DNA of 64,000 bases from Cyanobium sp. CZS25K (GTDB taxonomy: Bacteria; Cyanobacteriota; Cyanobacteriia; PCC-6307; Cyanobiaceae), in contig JAUCZB010000014.1 of NCBI GenBank assembly GCA_030373325.1, forward strand, positions 16,614 through 80,613, written 5' to 3'. Position 1 is the first letter of the stretch; every line of letters begins with the position of its first letter. Below are positions 36,817 through 44,718 of this stretch, one piece after another. The notes under the pieces are model-generated. The model was not told the DNA's origin and made no database searches. It worked only from the letters and a program-made list of their open reading frames with translations. Both the position numbers and the translations under genes were made by a program.

Positions 36817-36900
36817 TAGGGGCAGGGGGACTTGAACCCCCACAGCCTCGCGGCCTGCGGATTTTAAGTCCGCTGCGTCTACCGGTTTCGCCATGCCCCC
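36817..36900 (-). tRNA. tRNA-Leu (anticodon UAA), no intron
   Basis: An 84-nt class II tRNA. The acceptor 5' strand GGGGGCA pairs with TGCCCCT (one terminal G-U), with discriminator A at 36817. The D-loop region is TGGCGAAACCGGTAGACGC. The anticodon stem-loop GCGGACTTAAAATCCGC gives anticodon TAA. A variable arm (GGCCGCGAGGCT) and a T-arm GGGGGTTCAAGTCCCCC follow. CCA is not encoded. The group I intron found at this gene in many cyanobacteria is absent. Confidence 0.95.
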
Positions 36901-36941
36901 GTCTGGAGATCCTAGATTCACCCCATCTCGCGTGATCCCCG

Positions 36942-37196
36942 GTGGACCTGAGCGGACTCCTGAGCAGCCTCTCGCTCGACACCCTCCTGGTGATCGGCCT
37001 CTATCTCGCGCTGGCCGGGACCTACCTGGTGGCCGTCCCCCTGGCGCTCTACTGGTGGATGCACAAGCGCTGGTACGTGATGGGCAAGATCGAGCGCACG
37101 GCCATCTACGGCATGGTCTTCCTTTTCTTCCCTGGGTTGATCCTGTTCGCCCCCTTCCTCAACCTGCGCATGGCGGGCCAGGGCAAAACGGCATGA
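36942..37196 (+). CDS. ndhL: NDH-1 complex subunit NdhL
   Basis: An 84-residue membrane subunit of the cyanobacterial NAD(P)H dehydrogenase-like complex. It starts at GTG 36942 with [20 protein letters not shown]. Two helices are visible ([20 protein letters not shown] and [20 protein letters not shown]) around the conserved [17 protein letters not shown]. Its stop overlaps the ATG of the DUF3007 gene (ATGA). The ndhL-DUF3007-trpA neighbourhood is common in picocyanobacteria (from memory) and supports the assignment. Confidence 0.92.
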   Translation: MDLSGLLSSLSLDTLLVIGLYLALAGTYLVAVPLALYWWMHKRWYVMGKIERTAIYGMVFLFFPGLILFAPFLNLRMAGQGKTA

Positions 37197-37528
37197 CCCG
37201 GGCCCAGGCGATCCTGCTGGGCCTGGCCGTCTTCGCCATCGGCGGGGGTGGCTACTGGCTGTTCCGCTCCAGCGGCCTGGAGGGCTTCTCCCCTGGCATC
37301 GCCGCCTCGGCGGTGCTGATGCTGGTCGTGCTCGGCTGGACCGCCAGCTACCTGCTGCGGGTGGTGAGCGGCAAGATGACCTACATGGAGCAGCGGCGCC
37401 GCTACCGCGCCGCCTACGACGCCGTCACCGACGACGAGCTGCAGCGCAAGTTCGATGCCATGAGCCCGGAGGAGCAGGCCAAACTGCTGGCCGAGGTGGG
37501 CCAGCTGCAGGCCGATGCCGAGATGTGA
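37193..37528 (+). CDS. DUF3007 family membrane protein
   Basis: 111 residues starting at ATG 37193, overlapping the ndhL stop. It has two helices ([19 protein letters not shown] and [20 protein letters not shown]). The charged cytoplasmic tail contains [20 protein letters not shown] and a helical [16 protein letters not shown]. The combination is typical of the DUF3007 family of cyanobacteria and plastids. Its function is unknown; translational coupling to ndhL hints at a role in NDH-1 assembly or thylakoid membranes (inference). Confidence 0.85.
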   Translation: MTRAQAILLGLAVFAIGGGGYWLFRSSGLEGFSPGIAASAVLMLVVLGWTASYLLRVVSGKMTYMEQRRRYRAAYDAVTDDELQRKFDAMSPEEQAKLLAEVGQLQADAEM

Positions 37529-37573
37529 AGCCGACCCCATAGGCTCAGGGGCACCGACCTGCCTTCCGGCCCG

Positions 37574-38419
37574 ATGAGCGTCGCCGCCACCGCCGGCCTC
37601 CGCACCGCCCCCACCCTGATCCAACAGCGCTTCGCTGCCCTGCGGGCCCAGGAACGCTGCGCCCTGATGCCCTTTCTGATGGCGGGCGATCCCGATCTCG
37701 CCACCACGGCCGCCAGCCTGCTGGCCCTGCAGGCCGCCGGAGCCGACCTGATCGAGCTGGGCATCCCCTACAGCGATCCCCTTGCCGATGGCCCGGTGAT
37801 CCAGGCGGCCGCCGGCCGGGCCCTGTCGGCCGGCACCACCCCGGGCCGGGTGCTGGAGATGCTGGGCTCCCTGCGGGGCCAGCTCAGCCTGCCGGTGGTG
37901 CTGTTCACCTACAGCAACCCCCTGCTCAACCGGGGCATGGACAGCTTCTGCCGGGACGCCGCCGCCGCCGGTGCCGCCGGCCTGGTGGTGCCCGATCTGC
38001 CGCTGGAGGAAGCCGAGAAGCTCTCGGCCATCGCGGCCGACCATGGCCTCGATCTGGTGCTGCTGGTGGCCCCCAACACCCCGGCCGAACGCATGGCCCG
38101 CATCCATGCCGCCAGCCGCGGCTTCACTTATCTGGTGAGTGTCACCGGGGTGACGGGCGTGCGCACCAGCCTGGAAACGCGGGTGGGTCCGCTGGTGCGG
38201 CAGCTGCGGGAGCTGGGCCCGACGCCGGTGGCCGTGGGCTTCGGCATCGCCACCGGCGAGCAGGCCCGCCAGGTGCGCCGCTGGGGCGCCGACGGCGCCA
38301 TCGTCGGCAGTGCCCTGGTCAAACGCATGGCCCTGGCCCACCAGAGCGGGACCGACGTGGCCGCCGATGCCGGTGCCTTCGCCGCCGAACTGCGCACGGC
38401 CCTCGATCAGCCGCTTTAG
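37574..38419 (+). CDS. trpA: Tryptophan synthase alpha chain
   Basis: A 281-residue TIM-barrel enzyme that cleaves indole-3-glycerol phosphate to indole and glyceraldehyde-3-phosphate. Catalytic residues lie in [18 protein letters not shown] (Glu and Asp). The phosphate-binding end has [26 protein letters not shown] and [16 protein letters not shown] 37574 gives normal length. It stands 45 bp after the DUF3007 gene and is not clustered with other trp genes. The stop is convergent with a tiny lipoprotein frame. Confidence 0.96.
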   Translation: MSVAATAGLRTAPTLIQQRFAALRAQERCALMPFLMAGDPDLATTAASLLALQAAGADLIELGIPYSDPLADGPVIQAAAGRALSAGTTPGRVLEMLGSLRGQLSLPVVLFTYSNPLLNRGMDSFCRDAAAAGAAGLVVPDLPLEEAEKLSAIAADHGLDLVLLVAPNTPAERMARIHAASRGFTYLVSVTGVTGVRTSLETRVGPLVRQLRELGPTPVAVGFGIATGEQARQVRRWGADGAIVGSALVKRMALAHQSGTDVAADAGAFAAELRTALDQPL

Positions 38420-38499
38420 CCGAGGCTCAGGGCTGGAGCACAGGCGCTGAGCGCCAGCCCCACCAGCAACAGGGCGGCGACCAGGGATGGGACACGCAT
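38416..38499 (-). CDS. Possible 27-residue lipoprotein
   Basis: ATG 38499 to a stop overlapping the trpA stop by 4 nt. The sequence is an N-terminal hydrophobic stretch ([20 protein letters not shown]) with a near-perfect lipobox LSAC. Only seven residues follow (APALSLG). It resembles the tiny entericidin-like lipoproteins in layout only. No clear Shine-Dalgarno is visible, so expression is uncertain. Confidence 0.4.
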   Translation of the reverse strand: MRVPSLVAALLLVGLALSACAPALSLG

Positions 38500-38531
38500 G
38501 GGAGTGGGGCGTCTGCTTCCATGATGGGCCG

Positions 38532-39170
38532 ATGCCCGACGACGGACTGCCGTTCTCCCCCGCCTGCCTGCGCAACCAGGATCCGATCCTGGCGCTGCTG
38601 CGCCGCTGGTTAGCCCCGAACGCCCGGGTGCTGGAGGTGGGCTCGGGCAGCGGCCAGCACGCCATCCACATGGCCCGTCATCTGATGGGGGTTCGCTGGC
38701 AGCCGAGCGATCGGCAGGAGTCCCTGGCCGGACTGGCCGGGCGGATCGCCCTTGAGGGCCAGGACGGGCTGGCGCCGGGGGCGCAGGTGGCGCCACCGCT
38801 GGTGCTGGAGGTGAGCCAGCCCCACTGGCCCACCGGACCCTTCGAGGCGGTGTTCACGGCCAACACGCTGCACATCATGCCGGCGGCGGCGGTGCCCCAC
38901 CTGCTGGCCGGCAGTGCCCGGGTGCTGGCCAGCGGCGGCCTGCTGCTGGTCTACGGCCCTTTCCGCTACGGCGATCGCCACACCGCCCCCAGCAATGGCG
39001 CCTTCGACGCGCACCTGCGCAGCCTGGATCCGGCCATGGGGGTGCGCGACGCCGAAGCGCTCCTGGCCGAGGCCGCCGGCCTGGGGCTGCACCTGCTGGC
39101 CGATGAACCGATGCCGGCCAACAACCGCCTGCTGGTGTTGCGAAAGGGCAACGAAGGGCGCGGGGGATGA
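38532..39170 (+). CDS. DUF938 SAM-dependent methyltransferase-like protein
   Basis: 212 residues from ATG 38532 (MPDDGLPFSPACLRNQDPIL). The SAM-binding loop is VLEVGSGSGQHAIHMA. The DUF938-type hallmarks are WQPSDRQESL, FTANTLHIM and LLVYGPFRYGDRHTAPSN. The last of these, with N-x-x-FD following, is diagnostic of the family. The substrate is unknown. An upstream in-frame start at 38487 would add 15 residues that overlap the divergent lipoprotein frame. Confidence 0.88.
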   Translation: MPDDGLPFSPACLRNQDPILALLRRWLAPNARVLEVGSGSGQHAIHMARHLMGVRWQPSDRQESLAGLAGRIALEGQDGLAPGAQVAPPLVLEVSQPHWPTGPFEAVFTANTLHIMPAAAVPHLLAGSARVLASGGLLLVYGPFRYGDRHTAPSNGAFDAHLRSLDPAMGVRDAEALLAEAAGLGLHLLADEPMPANNRLLVLRKGNEGRGG

Positions 39171-39218
39171 AAGGCTGAAGGACGTCCACCCCGACCCGGC
39201 GGCCCACGCCGTTCGCCC

Positions 39219-39485
39219 ATGAAATTCGTCCTCTGGGGCACCTACTGCGCCGACGCTCTCGAGCGCCGCACCCCCTACCGGGAGGAGCATCTGGCCGGAC
39301 TGAAGCGCCAGAAGGAGGAGGGCGTGCTGCTCACCCTGGGGCCCACGGCCAACACCAGCCATGTCTTCGGCCTCTACGAAGCCGACGACCAGGAAACGGT
39401 GGAGGCGCTCGTCAAAGGGGACATCTACTGGCGCCAGGGCATCTGGACCGCCGTGGAGGTCCATGCCTGGATCCAGACCTTCTGA
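39219..39485 (+). CDS. YciI-like protein
   Basis: 88 residues, a ferredoxin-like dimeric alpha-beta barrel fold of the YCII-related family. It starts MKFVLWGTYCADALERR, with RTPYREEHLAGLKRQKEEG carrying the conserved His. GPTANTSHVFGLYEAD follows, then the C-terminal ALVKGDIYWRQGIWTAVEV. Biochemical roles in this family vary. It is likely co-transcribed with the DUF938 gene 48 bp upstream. Confidence 0.85.
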   Translation: MKFVLWGTYCADALERRTPYREEHLAGLKRQKEEGVLLTLGPTANTSHVFGLYEADDQETVEALVKGDIYWRQGIWTAVEVHAWIQTF

Positions 39486-39503
39486 GCTTCGCAGAAGAGA
39501 GCC

Positions 39504-39938
39504 TCAGCCGCGGGGCCAGTCCTCCAGGGCCTGCTGCCACACCCAGGCGGCCACCGCATCTGCACCGCCCTCTCCGAGGGCTGCGGCGTAGCCGCCCATC
39601 TGGCCCACACCCGCGGCGGCGATCGTGGCGATCGCTTCGGGGGACGCGATGCCGTTGCGCTCCAGGGCGGCCAGCTTCAATGTCTTGCCGCGGCGAAGGA
39701 TGTTGCCCCCGTGAACATGGCAACCGAGGCAATGGGCCTCGAACAGACGGCCACCGGTTTCGAGCCGGGCGGAATCAGGATCTCCTGGCAGCAAGGCCAA
39801 GGCCGCTCCAGGGGATCCGAGGACCGGTGGCGGCAGAAACAGGCCCAGCAACAGCAGCAGGACCACCACCAGCGCCACGATCCATCGCCAGGCCGCCAAG
39901 GGGCCGCGGTGCGGGGGAACGGCTCCCGGGTGAATCAA
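39504..39938 (-). CDS. Class I cytochrome c, c6-like, membrane-anchored or secreted
   Basis: About 144 residues. The proposed start is TTG 39938, overlapping the cyAbrB stop (TTGA); no ATG is available. An N-terminal hydrophobic segment (WIVALVVVLLLLLGLFL) is followed by the heme site HCLGCHVHG (Cys70, Cys73, His74). ILRRGKTLKLAAL and the axial Met in GVGQMGGYAAAL come next. This is the layout of cytochrome c6-type carriers (cytochrome c6 or the c6B/c6C isoforms). It probably carries electrons in the thylakoid lumen or periplasm. Coupling to a cyAbrB regulator gene is notable. Confidence 0.85.
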   Translation of the reverse strand: MIHPGAVPPHRGPLAAWRWIVALVVVLLLLLGLFLPPPVLGSPGAALALLPGDPDSARLETGGRLFEAHCLGCHVHGGNILRRGKTLKLAALERNGIASPEAIATIAAAGVGQMGGYAAALGEGGADAVAAWVWQQALEDWPRG

Positions 39939-40297
39939 TCCTCGTCGTCGGCACTGCCGGCGGGGATCAGACGGATCTGCTTGCGGCCCAGCTTGATCTC
40001 GAACTCATCGCCGGGACTCAGATCCAGCATGGCGGTGTAGGCCTTGCCGATGAGGAGATTGCCGTTGCCCTGCACCGTGGCCACATAGCTGAGCTTGCGG
40101 CCCCCTTTGCCCACCTTGCCGGCCGCACCGAACTCAACCCCTTTGGCCTCAAGCAGGGCCTCGTAGAAGGCGGTGAAGTTCAGGCGCTCTGCGCCATCCT
40201 TCTTGGTGGAAACATAGCCACAGGCGCGCACGATCTCGGACTTGCCGACATCGCCGAGCTCCTTGACCTTGGCCAGCAATTCCGATCCAGTCAGCAT
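39935..40297 (-). CDS. Cyanobacterial AbrB-type transcriptional regulator
   Basis: 120 residues of the cyAbrB family, in which the AbrB-like DNA-binding domain is at the C-terminus. Features are MLTGSELLAKVKELGDVGKS and ACGYVSTKKDGAERLNF at the N-terminus. The beta-rich GNLLIGKAYTAMLDLSPGDE, then FEIKLGRKQIRLIP, is at the C-terminus. In Synechocystis, cyAbrB proteins regulate carbon/nitrogen genes and the hox operon (established), so it is a candidate regulator of the hydrogenase in this window. ATG 40297. Confidence 0.93.
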   Translation of the reverse strand: MLTGSELLAKVKELGDVGKSEIVRACGYVSTKKDGAERLNFTAFYEALLEAKGVEFGAAGKVGKGGRKLSYVATVQGNGNLLIGKAYTAMLDLSPGDEFEIKLGRKQIRLIPAGSADDED

Positions 40298-40353
40298 GGG
40301 ATTTACGCGGTGGCAGGAGTGAGGTTAGAACAAAAACATACACCAGCGCCACG

Positions 40354-40830
40354 ATGCTGCCGATCCGTCCATTCCGACCCGATGATTGCCAGCAGCTGGT
40401 CGCTGTGTATCACGAGGCGGTCATCAGCCAGGCCGGAAACCTCTACAGCCCGTCACAGATCGAGGCCTGGTCACAACAGGCGAGTCGCAATGATGACTTC
40501 CGGTCGGCATTGCTACGGGGCCATGGGTTGGTGAGCTGCGCCCACCACGACGACACGATCATCGAAGCGTTTGCCCTTCTTGATCCCGGCGACCGCCTGG
40601 CCCTGCTCTACTGCCGAGGCCGCTCCAGCCGCCAGGGGAGGGCCGGCGCCCTGCTGGACGCCCTCGAGGGACACGCCCGGTCGCAAGGGGTGCGGCGCCT
40701 GCGCACCGAGGCCAGCCAGCTCTCACGGCCGCTGCTGGAGCGGCGGGGCTGGCGGGTGGACGCCGAGGAGACCGTGAGCCTCAGCGGCGTCTCCTTCCTG
40801 CGCTGGCGCATGGGCAAGGATCTGCTCTGA
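40354..40830 (+). CDS. GNAT-family N-acetyltransferase
   Basis: 158 residues with the GNAT fold. The N-terminal IRPFRPDDCQQLVAVYHEAV and the segment LYSPSQIEAWS are typical of the YafP/ElaA-like subgroup. The acetyl-CoA loop is in YCRGRSSRQGRAGALLDALE, and the C-terminal strand region is RRLRTEASQLSRPLLERRG. The acceptor substrate is unknown. It diverges from the cyAbrB gene and lies 18 bp before the Nif11-cupin gene, probably in the same transcript. Confidence 0.88.
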   Translation: MLPIRPFRPDDCQQLVAVYHEAVISQAGNLYSPSQIEAWSQQASRNDDFRSALLRGHGLVSCAHHDDTIIEAFALLDPGDRLALLYCRGRSSRQGRAGALLDALEGHARSQGVRRLRTEASQLSRPLLERRGWRVDAEETVSLSGVSFLRWRMGKDLL

Positions 40831-40848
40831 CGCCCGTTCTCCAGCCCC

Positions 40849-41382
40849 ATGGCCGAAGCCCAGCTGCAGCAGTTCCTCGAGAAGGTGCGCCAGCTCAATG
40901 CCTTCGTGGCCCTGAGTGAGGCCGACCCCGCCCTGCGGCAGACCCTGCGCGACTGCGGCGATCACCATCAGGTGGTGGCCCTGGCCCGCTCCTGCGGCTT
41001 CGAGATCGGCCGCCGCTGGGGGGAGCCGCCAGCGGGGGACGGTGCCGCAACTGGCGCGGCGGGGGGGGCGGCTTCCCTGGTGGGGGGCCCCTGCCCCGCC
41101 GATGGGGAAGAAGCCATCACGGTGCTGCTGCAGACCCCGCAGCTGCGGCTGGAGCGGATCCACTCCTGCAGCGCCAGCAGCCCTGAGGGCTTCTGGTACG
41201 ACCAGTCGGAGCATGAGTGGGTGCTGTTGCTGCAGGGGAGTGCCCGGCTGCAGTTGGCCGATGAAGTTGAACCCCGTGACCTCGCCTGTGGCGATGCCCT
41301 GCTGATCAGTGCGGGCCGTCGGCACCGGCTTCTGAGGAGCGACCCAGCTCCAGGAACGATCTGGCTGGCCCTGTTCTGGTGA
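40849..41382 (+). CDS. Nif11-domain / cupin-domain fusion protein
   Basis: 177 residues. The first 65 residues are a Nif11-like domain (LQQFLEKVRQLNAFVAL, DPALRQTLRDCGDHHQVV, then ALARSCGFEIGRRWG). After a Gly/Ala-rich linker of about 25 residues comes a cupin (ERIHSCSASSPEGFWYDQSE, HEWVLLLQGSARLQL, GDALLISAGRRHRLL). Cupin metal ligands are partly visible (QSEHEWV, RRHRL). Fusions of this kind are known in picocyanobacteria but their function is not. The 3' end overlaps the convergent psiE-like gene by 77 bp. Confidence 0.87.
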   Translation: MAEAQLQQFLEKVRQLNAFVALSEADPALRQTLRDCGDHHQVVALARSCGFEIGRRWGEPPAGDGAATGAAGGAASLVGGPCPADGEEAITVLLQTPQLRLERIHSCSASSPEGFWYDQSEHEWVLLLQGSARLQLADEVEPRDLACGDALLISAGRRHRLLRSDPAPGTIWLALFW

Positions 41383-41827
41383 CCCGTTCCCGATCATTGA
41401 CCCGGCGCACCATCCAGAACGCCGCCGCCAGGCTCACCACCGCCACCCCCAGACCCACCACCAGCATCGGCTTGTTCTCGGCGTTCGGGGGCAGCACGAT
41501 CACCTTCCGGGCCACGGCGGTGATCGCCGTGAGCAGCACCAGTTCGATCTGCACCACATGACGGCGCAGGTAGGAGGTGATGTTCTGCAGCACCTCGATG
41601 GCGATCAACAGGTTGAGCAGATCCCCCAGTACGGCGATGAGCCCCTCGCCCACCCAGCGCCGGGCGGGATCGAGCAGCTGCTGGAGCACCTCGGCGGTGA
41701 ACTTGAGGGCGGCAACCGCCAGCACCAGGAACAGCACCGCGGCCAGCAACTTGGCCACCAGGCGCTCGCCCCGGTCGATCAGCTGGAGGAAGACCGCGTC
41801 CTGGAAAATCCGCTGCAGACGTCGCAT
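41306..41827 (-). CDS. PsiE-family (phosphate-starvation-inducible) membrane protein
   Basis: 173 residues, ATG 41827. It has four helices (LLAAVLFLVLAVAALKF, LIAVLGDLLNLLIAIEVLQN, IELVLLTAITAVARKVIVL and MLVVGLGVAVVSLAAAFWMV). The PsiE-type pattern IEVLQNITSYLRRHVVQIE and TAVARKVIVLP is clear. The role of PsiE proteins is poorly defined. The stop of the upstream secreted-protein gene overlaps the ATG (TGATG), so the two are coupled. Its C-terminal tail overlaps the cupin gene on the opposite strand. Confidence 0.87.
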   Translation of the reverse strand: MRRLQRIFQDAVFLQLIDRGERLVAKLLAAVLFLVLAVAALKFTAEVLQQLLDPARRWVGEGLIAVLGDLLNLLIAIEVLQNITSYLRRHVVQIELVLLTAITAVARKVIVLPPNAENKPMLVVGLGVAVVSLAAAFWMVRRVNDRERVTRTGPARSFLELGRSSEAGADGPH

Positions 41828-42096
41828 CAGTTCTTGAATGGCTGGAAGTTGGGCTGGGCCGGTGTGTCGCCGGCGGGATTCTCGATCACCGTGTCGCAGG
41901 TGACGGCGCCGTCCTTTCCAGTGACGCAGTTGGTGGGCTTGATCTGGGTTTCCGGCCCCACATTGCCACCACGCTTGAGCATGAAGGACTCCACCTGGGC
42001 CTGGGCCGCTGCGCTGAAGCACAGCCCGGTGACCAGGGCAGCAGCCGCGCGCAGGGGCCAGGGCAGGGGGCGGGTGGGGACAGCAGAGGCGTTCAT
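41827..42096 (-). CDS. Small secreted protein, hypothetical
   Basis: 89 residues from ATG 42096. A signal peptide (LRAAAALVTGLCFSAAAQAQ) precedes a mature part of about 55 residues with two cysteines (PTNCVTGKDGAVTCDTVI). The Pro/Asn-rich end is AQPNFQPFKN. It is translationally coupled to the PsiE-family gene (TGATG). I do not recognise the family; the context suggests an envelope function with PsiE. Confidence 0.7.
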   Translation of the reverse strand: MNASAVPTRPLPWPLRAAAALVTGLCFSAAAQAQVESFMLKRGGNVGPETQIKPTNCVTGKDGAVTCDTVIENPAGDTPAQPNFQPFKN

Positions 42097-42200
42097 GGCG
42101 GTGGGCGGCGGCGGGGGGCCGCAGGATCGATCAGACCCCACTCTGGGGGCTCATCGCCTGGGCCGCCAGCGGGTGGCGCACCGTCCATCAGGAAGTCCCG

Positions 42201-42542
42201 TCAAGGGCCGTTGTCGCCTCGGATTTCCTGCAGGAGCAGATCCAGCTGCCCCATCGAATCCTCCAGCAGTCCACGGTCTCCAGAAAGATCGGCGTCTTCG
42301 CCGGGCTCCTCGGAGAGCCACTGGGCCTCAATGTCGCAGAGGCGCTCCGCCAGACCGGCCGCCCCCTGGCGGCTGTAGGTGCGGTGCAGCTCATCGATCA
42401 GCACGGGCATGCGGATCGAACCGGCCCTCAGGGCACGACGCAGATCGGCCTGGGTTCGGCCGGAGAGGCGCAACCAGTCCTTGAGGACGCTCTGGAGCTC
42501 CTCAAGCTGTTCCGGGCTGAGGGAGGGGGCGGACGCAGGCAT
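42201..42542 (-). CDS. Conserved hypothetical protein with HTH-like N-terminus
   Basis: 113 residues from ATG 42542. The N-terminal region (LEELQSVLKDWLRLSGRTQA, then DLRRALRAGSIRMPVLIDEL) looks like a helix-turn-helix or small helical bundle. The acidic C-terminus (EEPGEDADLSG onwards) ends in a heptad-like LLEDSMGQLDLLLQEIRG. The ykvA-like gene ends 10 bp upstream on the same strand, so the two are probably one operon. The function is unknown. Confidence 0.7.
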   Translation of the reverse strand: MPASAPSLSPEQLEELQSVLKDWLRLSGRTQADLRRALRAGSIRMPVLIDELHRTYSRQGAAGLAERLCDIEAQWLSEEPGEDADLSGDRGLLEDSMGQLDLLLQEIRGDNGP

Positions 42543-42551
42543 CGCCGAACG

Positions 42552-42974
42552 CTACCCCTGCTGGCGGAAGAGGGGGAACCAACGATCGAGCCGGCTCTGG
42601 GCCCGGGCGCGGATCTCCGGCGTGCGATGGGTGCTGCACAGCCCCAGCAGGGCGGTGATGGCCACCATGTCGTCGCTGAAGCCGGCCGCCGGGATGAAAT
42701 CAGGGATCAGATCGAGGGGAAGCAGCAGGTAGGTGAGGGCCGCCAGCACGGTGAGGCGGACCCGCGGAGGGGTGGCGCCATCGAGCAGAATCTCCAGGCA
42801 CTCGAAAGCTGGGCGGGCGATGGTGCGACCGGCCCGACGCAGCAGCCGCACCAGCAGCGCCTCATCGAGCACCGTGCTCTCCAGCACCTCGGCATCAACG
42901 GGCGCCTGTTCGGCGGAGTCGTGGTCAGCGGAGGAGTTGTCAGCGAAGGCAGTGGCCGAAGGGGCGCCAGCCAT
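42552..42974 (-). CDS. YkvA-family (DUF1232) membrane protein
   Basis: 140 residues. A variable acidic N-terminus precedes the DUF1232 core. The signature is LLPLDLIPDFIPAAGFSDD within a hydrophobic stretch (LTVLAALTYLLLPLDLIPDF). It is likely a small inner-membrane protein of unknown function. The downstream neighbour on the same strand (42201-42542) starts 10 bp after it. Confidence 0.85.
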   Translation of the reverse strand: MAGAPSATAFADNSSADHDSAEQAPVDAEVLESTVLDEALLVRLLRRAGRTIARPAFECLEILLDGATPPRVRLTVLAALTYLLLPLDLIPDFIPAAGFSDDMVAITALLGLCSTHRTPEIRARAQSRLDRWFPLFRQQG

Positions 42975-43093
42975 GGCGATCAGCTCGTGGGAAGGGACAC
43001 GCCATGGGTAAGGCGCCTGTTCATTCTGTGGGGCACCAAGGTCGATTCACGAGGGGCGGATGTCCCTACGCGCTGGTGGTGTGAGCCGGTGGC

Positions 43094-44014
43094 TCATTCC
43101 TCCGCCATGCCGCTCTCAATGCCGGTCTTGCGCAGCTTGCGCAGGGCCCTCTGCACCACCTGGCGGCAGTACTCGCGGCTGCATTCCAGCTGGCGGGCCA
43201 CCTCCGCAAGGGTGCGCCACTCGTGGCTGCCGTCGAGCCCGAAACGCAGCATCACCACCGTGCGTTCCTTGGGAGTGAGGTTGGATTTCTCCAGCAGCGT
43301 CCAGACCGACTCCGTGCGCTCGGCCTGCTCAGCCCGCTCCATCGGCGCCGGCTCGTTGCTGGGCAGCACGTCGACCAGCTCGGAGGGATCGGCCTTCGAG
43401 CGCACGGCGCCCTGCAGGCTGACCGTGACGCTGCGCAGTTCACAGCCCAGCAGATCCTCCACTTCGGCCACGGGCAGGCCCATGGCGGTGGCCAGCTCAC
43501 CGGCGTTGGGGGAATGGCCGTGGGACTGGAGGTGCCGGGCCTTGGCGGCCCTCAGCCGAGTCAGTTTCTCGTTGACATTGACCGGAATGCGGATCGTGCG
43601 GCTCTGGGTGGAGAGCGCCCGGTTGAGGCCCTGCCGAATCCACCAGTAGGCATAAGTGCTGAAACGGTGACCGCGGGTGGGATCAAACTTCTCGACGGCG
43701 CGGGTCAGACCGATCGTTCCTTCCTGGATCAGGTCGAGCAGATCCAGCCCCTTGCCTTGATAACGCTTGGCGAGATTGACGACGAGACGCAGATTGGCTG
43801 TCACCATTTGCTGTTTTGCCCGCTCGCCGTTGCGCATGGTGCGCTTTTCGAGATCATCGAAATCGCAGGCAGGGCCGCTGCCGCCGGCCTGGGAGCAACG
43901 TTCGTGAAGGCTCACCATCGCCTGGACCTTTCGCCCGAGGGTGAGCTCCTGCTCAGGGGTGAGCAGCTGATGGCGGCCAATCTCGCCGAGAAAGGCACTG
44001 AGGGAACTCGCCAT
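43094..44014 (-). CDS. Group 2 RNA polymerase sigma-70 factor
   Basis: 306 residues from ATG 44014 (MASSLSAFLGEIGRHQLL). It contains regions 1.2 to 4.2 but no acidic region 1.1. Core motifs are LRLVVNLAKRYQGKGLDLL, DLIQEGTIGLTRAVEKFDP, FSTYAYWWIRQGLNRAL (region 2.4), and RTVVMLRFGLDGSHEWRTLA with VARQLECSREYCRQV (region 4.2). This is the non-essential group 2 type that gives cyanobacteria circadian, carbon/nitrogen and stress responses; the specific paralogue cannot be assigned. The 215-bp upstream gap is AT-richer and likely holds its promoter. Confidence 0.94.
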   Translation of the reverse strand: MASSLSAFLGEIGRHQLLTPEQELTLGRKVQAMVSLHERCSQAGGSGPACDFDDLEKRTMRNGERAKQQMVTANLRLVVNLAKRYQGKGLDLLDLIQEGTIGLTRAVEKFDPTRGHRFSTYAYWWIRQGLNRALSTQSRTIRIPVNVNEKLTRLRAAKARHLQSHGHSPNAGELATAMGLPVAEVEDLLGCELRSVTVSLQGAVRSKADPSELVDVLPSNEPAPMERAEQAERTESVWTLLEKSNLTPKERTVVMLRFGLDGSHEWRTLAEVARQLECSREYCRQVVQRALRKLRKTGIESGMAEE

Positions 44015-44229
44015 AGAGCAACCGAATCGCTTTGTTGAACCTAGGGTTGTTTCCGGATGTTCCTGAAACAAACAGAAAGCCTTCAGTGTTCCGTTGCGTC
44101 TTGCACATAAAGGGCGCTGATTCCTTATTTTCTGCTGATTTCCATCCGGCCGCCATCCCCCACCGGCCCGGGGGCCCGGCCGACAGGAGCCAGCCGCTAC
44201 CGTCCGGGGCAACCACCTGACCGCGACCG

Positions 44230-44718
44230 ATGGCCGGGCTTCTCTCCATCCCCTCCGAGGTGCTCTCCAGCGCCGGGGTGGCCTATGTGCATTACCTGAG
44301 CTTCATGGTCTGCTTCGGCGCCCTGGTGCTGGAGCGGCGCCTGATCCGGCCCAACCCCGACCGCAAGGACGCGATCCTGATGGTGATCACGGACGTGACC
44401 TACGGCCTGGCCGCCCTGGGGGTGCTGCTCAGCGGCATCCTGCGGGTGCTGTATTTCGGCCAGGGCACCAGCTTCTACACCGAGAACCCCCTGTTCTGGT
44501 GGAAGGTGGGCACCTACCTGGCGGTGGGCGCCCTTTCGCTCTACCCCACCATCACCTACATCCTCTGGGCCATCCCCCTGCGCAAGGGGGAGCTGCCCAA
44601 GGTGAGCGAGGCCCTGGCCAACCGGCTGCGCTGGGTGCTCAACATCGAACTGGCGGGCTTTGCCGCCATTCCCCTGATGGCCGCCCTGATGGCCCGTGGG
44701 GTCGGACTGGCGGGCTGA
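44230..44718 (+). CDS. DUF2214 membrane protein
   Basis: 162 residues with four helices. Features typical of DUF2214 are AYVHYLSFMVCFGALVLERR with its conserved His, GLAALGVLLSGILRVLYFGQ and ENPLFWWKVGTYLAVGALSL. The function is unknown; these proteins resemble small heme-binding helical bundles, but no ligand is established. The stop overlaps the ATG of the downstream protease gene (TGATG), so the two are coupled. Confidence 0.87.
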   Translation: MAGLLSIPSEVLSSAGVAYVHYLSFMVCFGALVLERRLIRPNPDRKDAILMVITDVTYGLAALGVLLSGILRVLYFGQGTSFYTENPLFWWKVGTYLAVGALSLYPTITYILWAIPLRKGELPKVSEALANRLRWVLNIELAGFAAIPLMAALMARGVGLAG

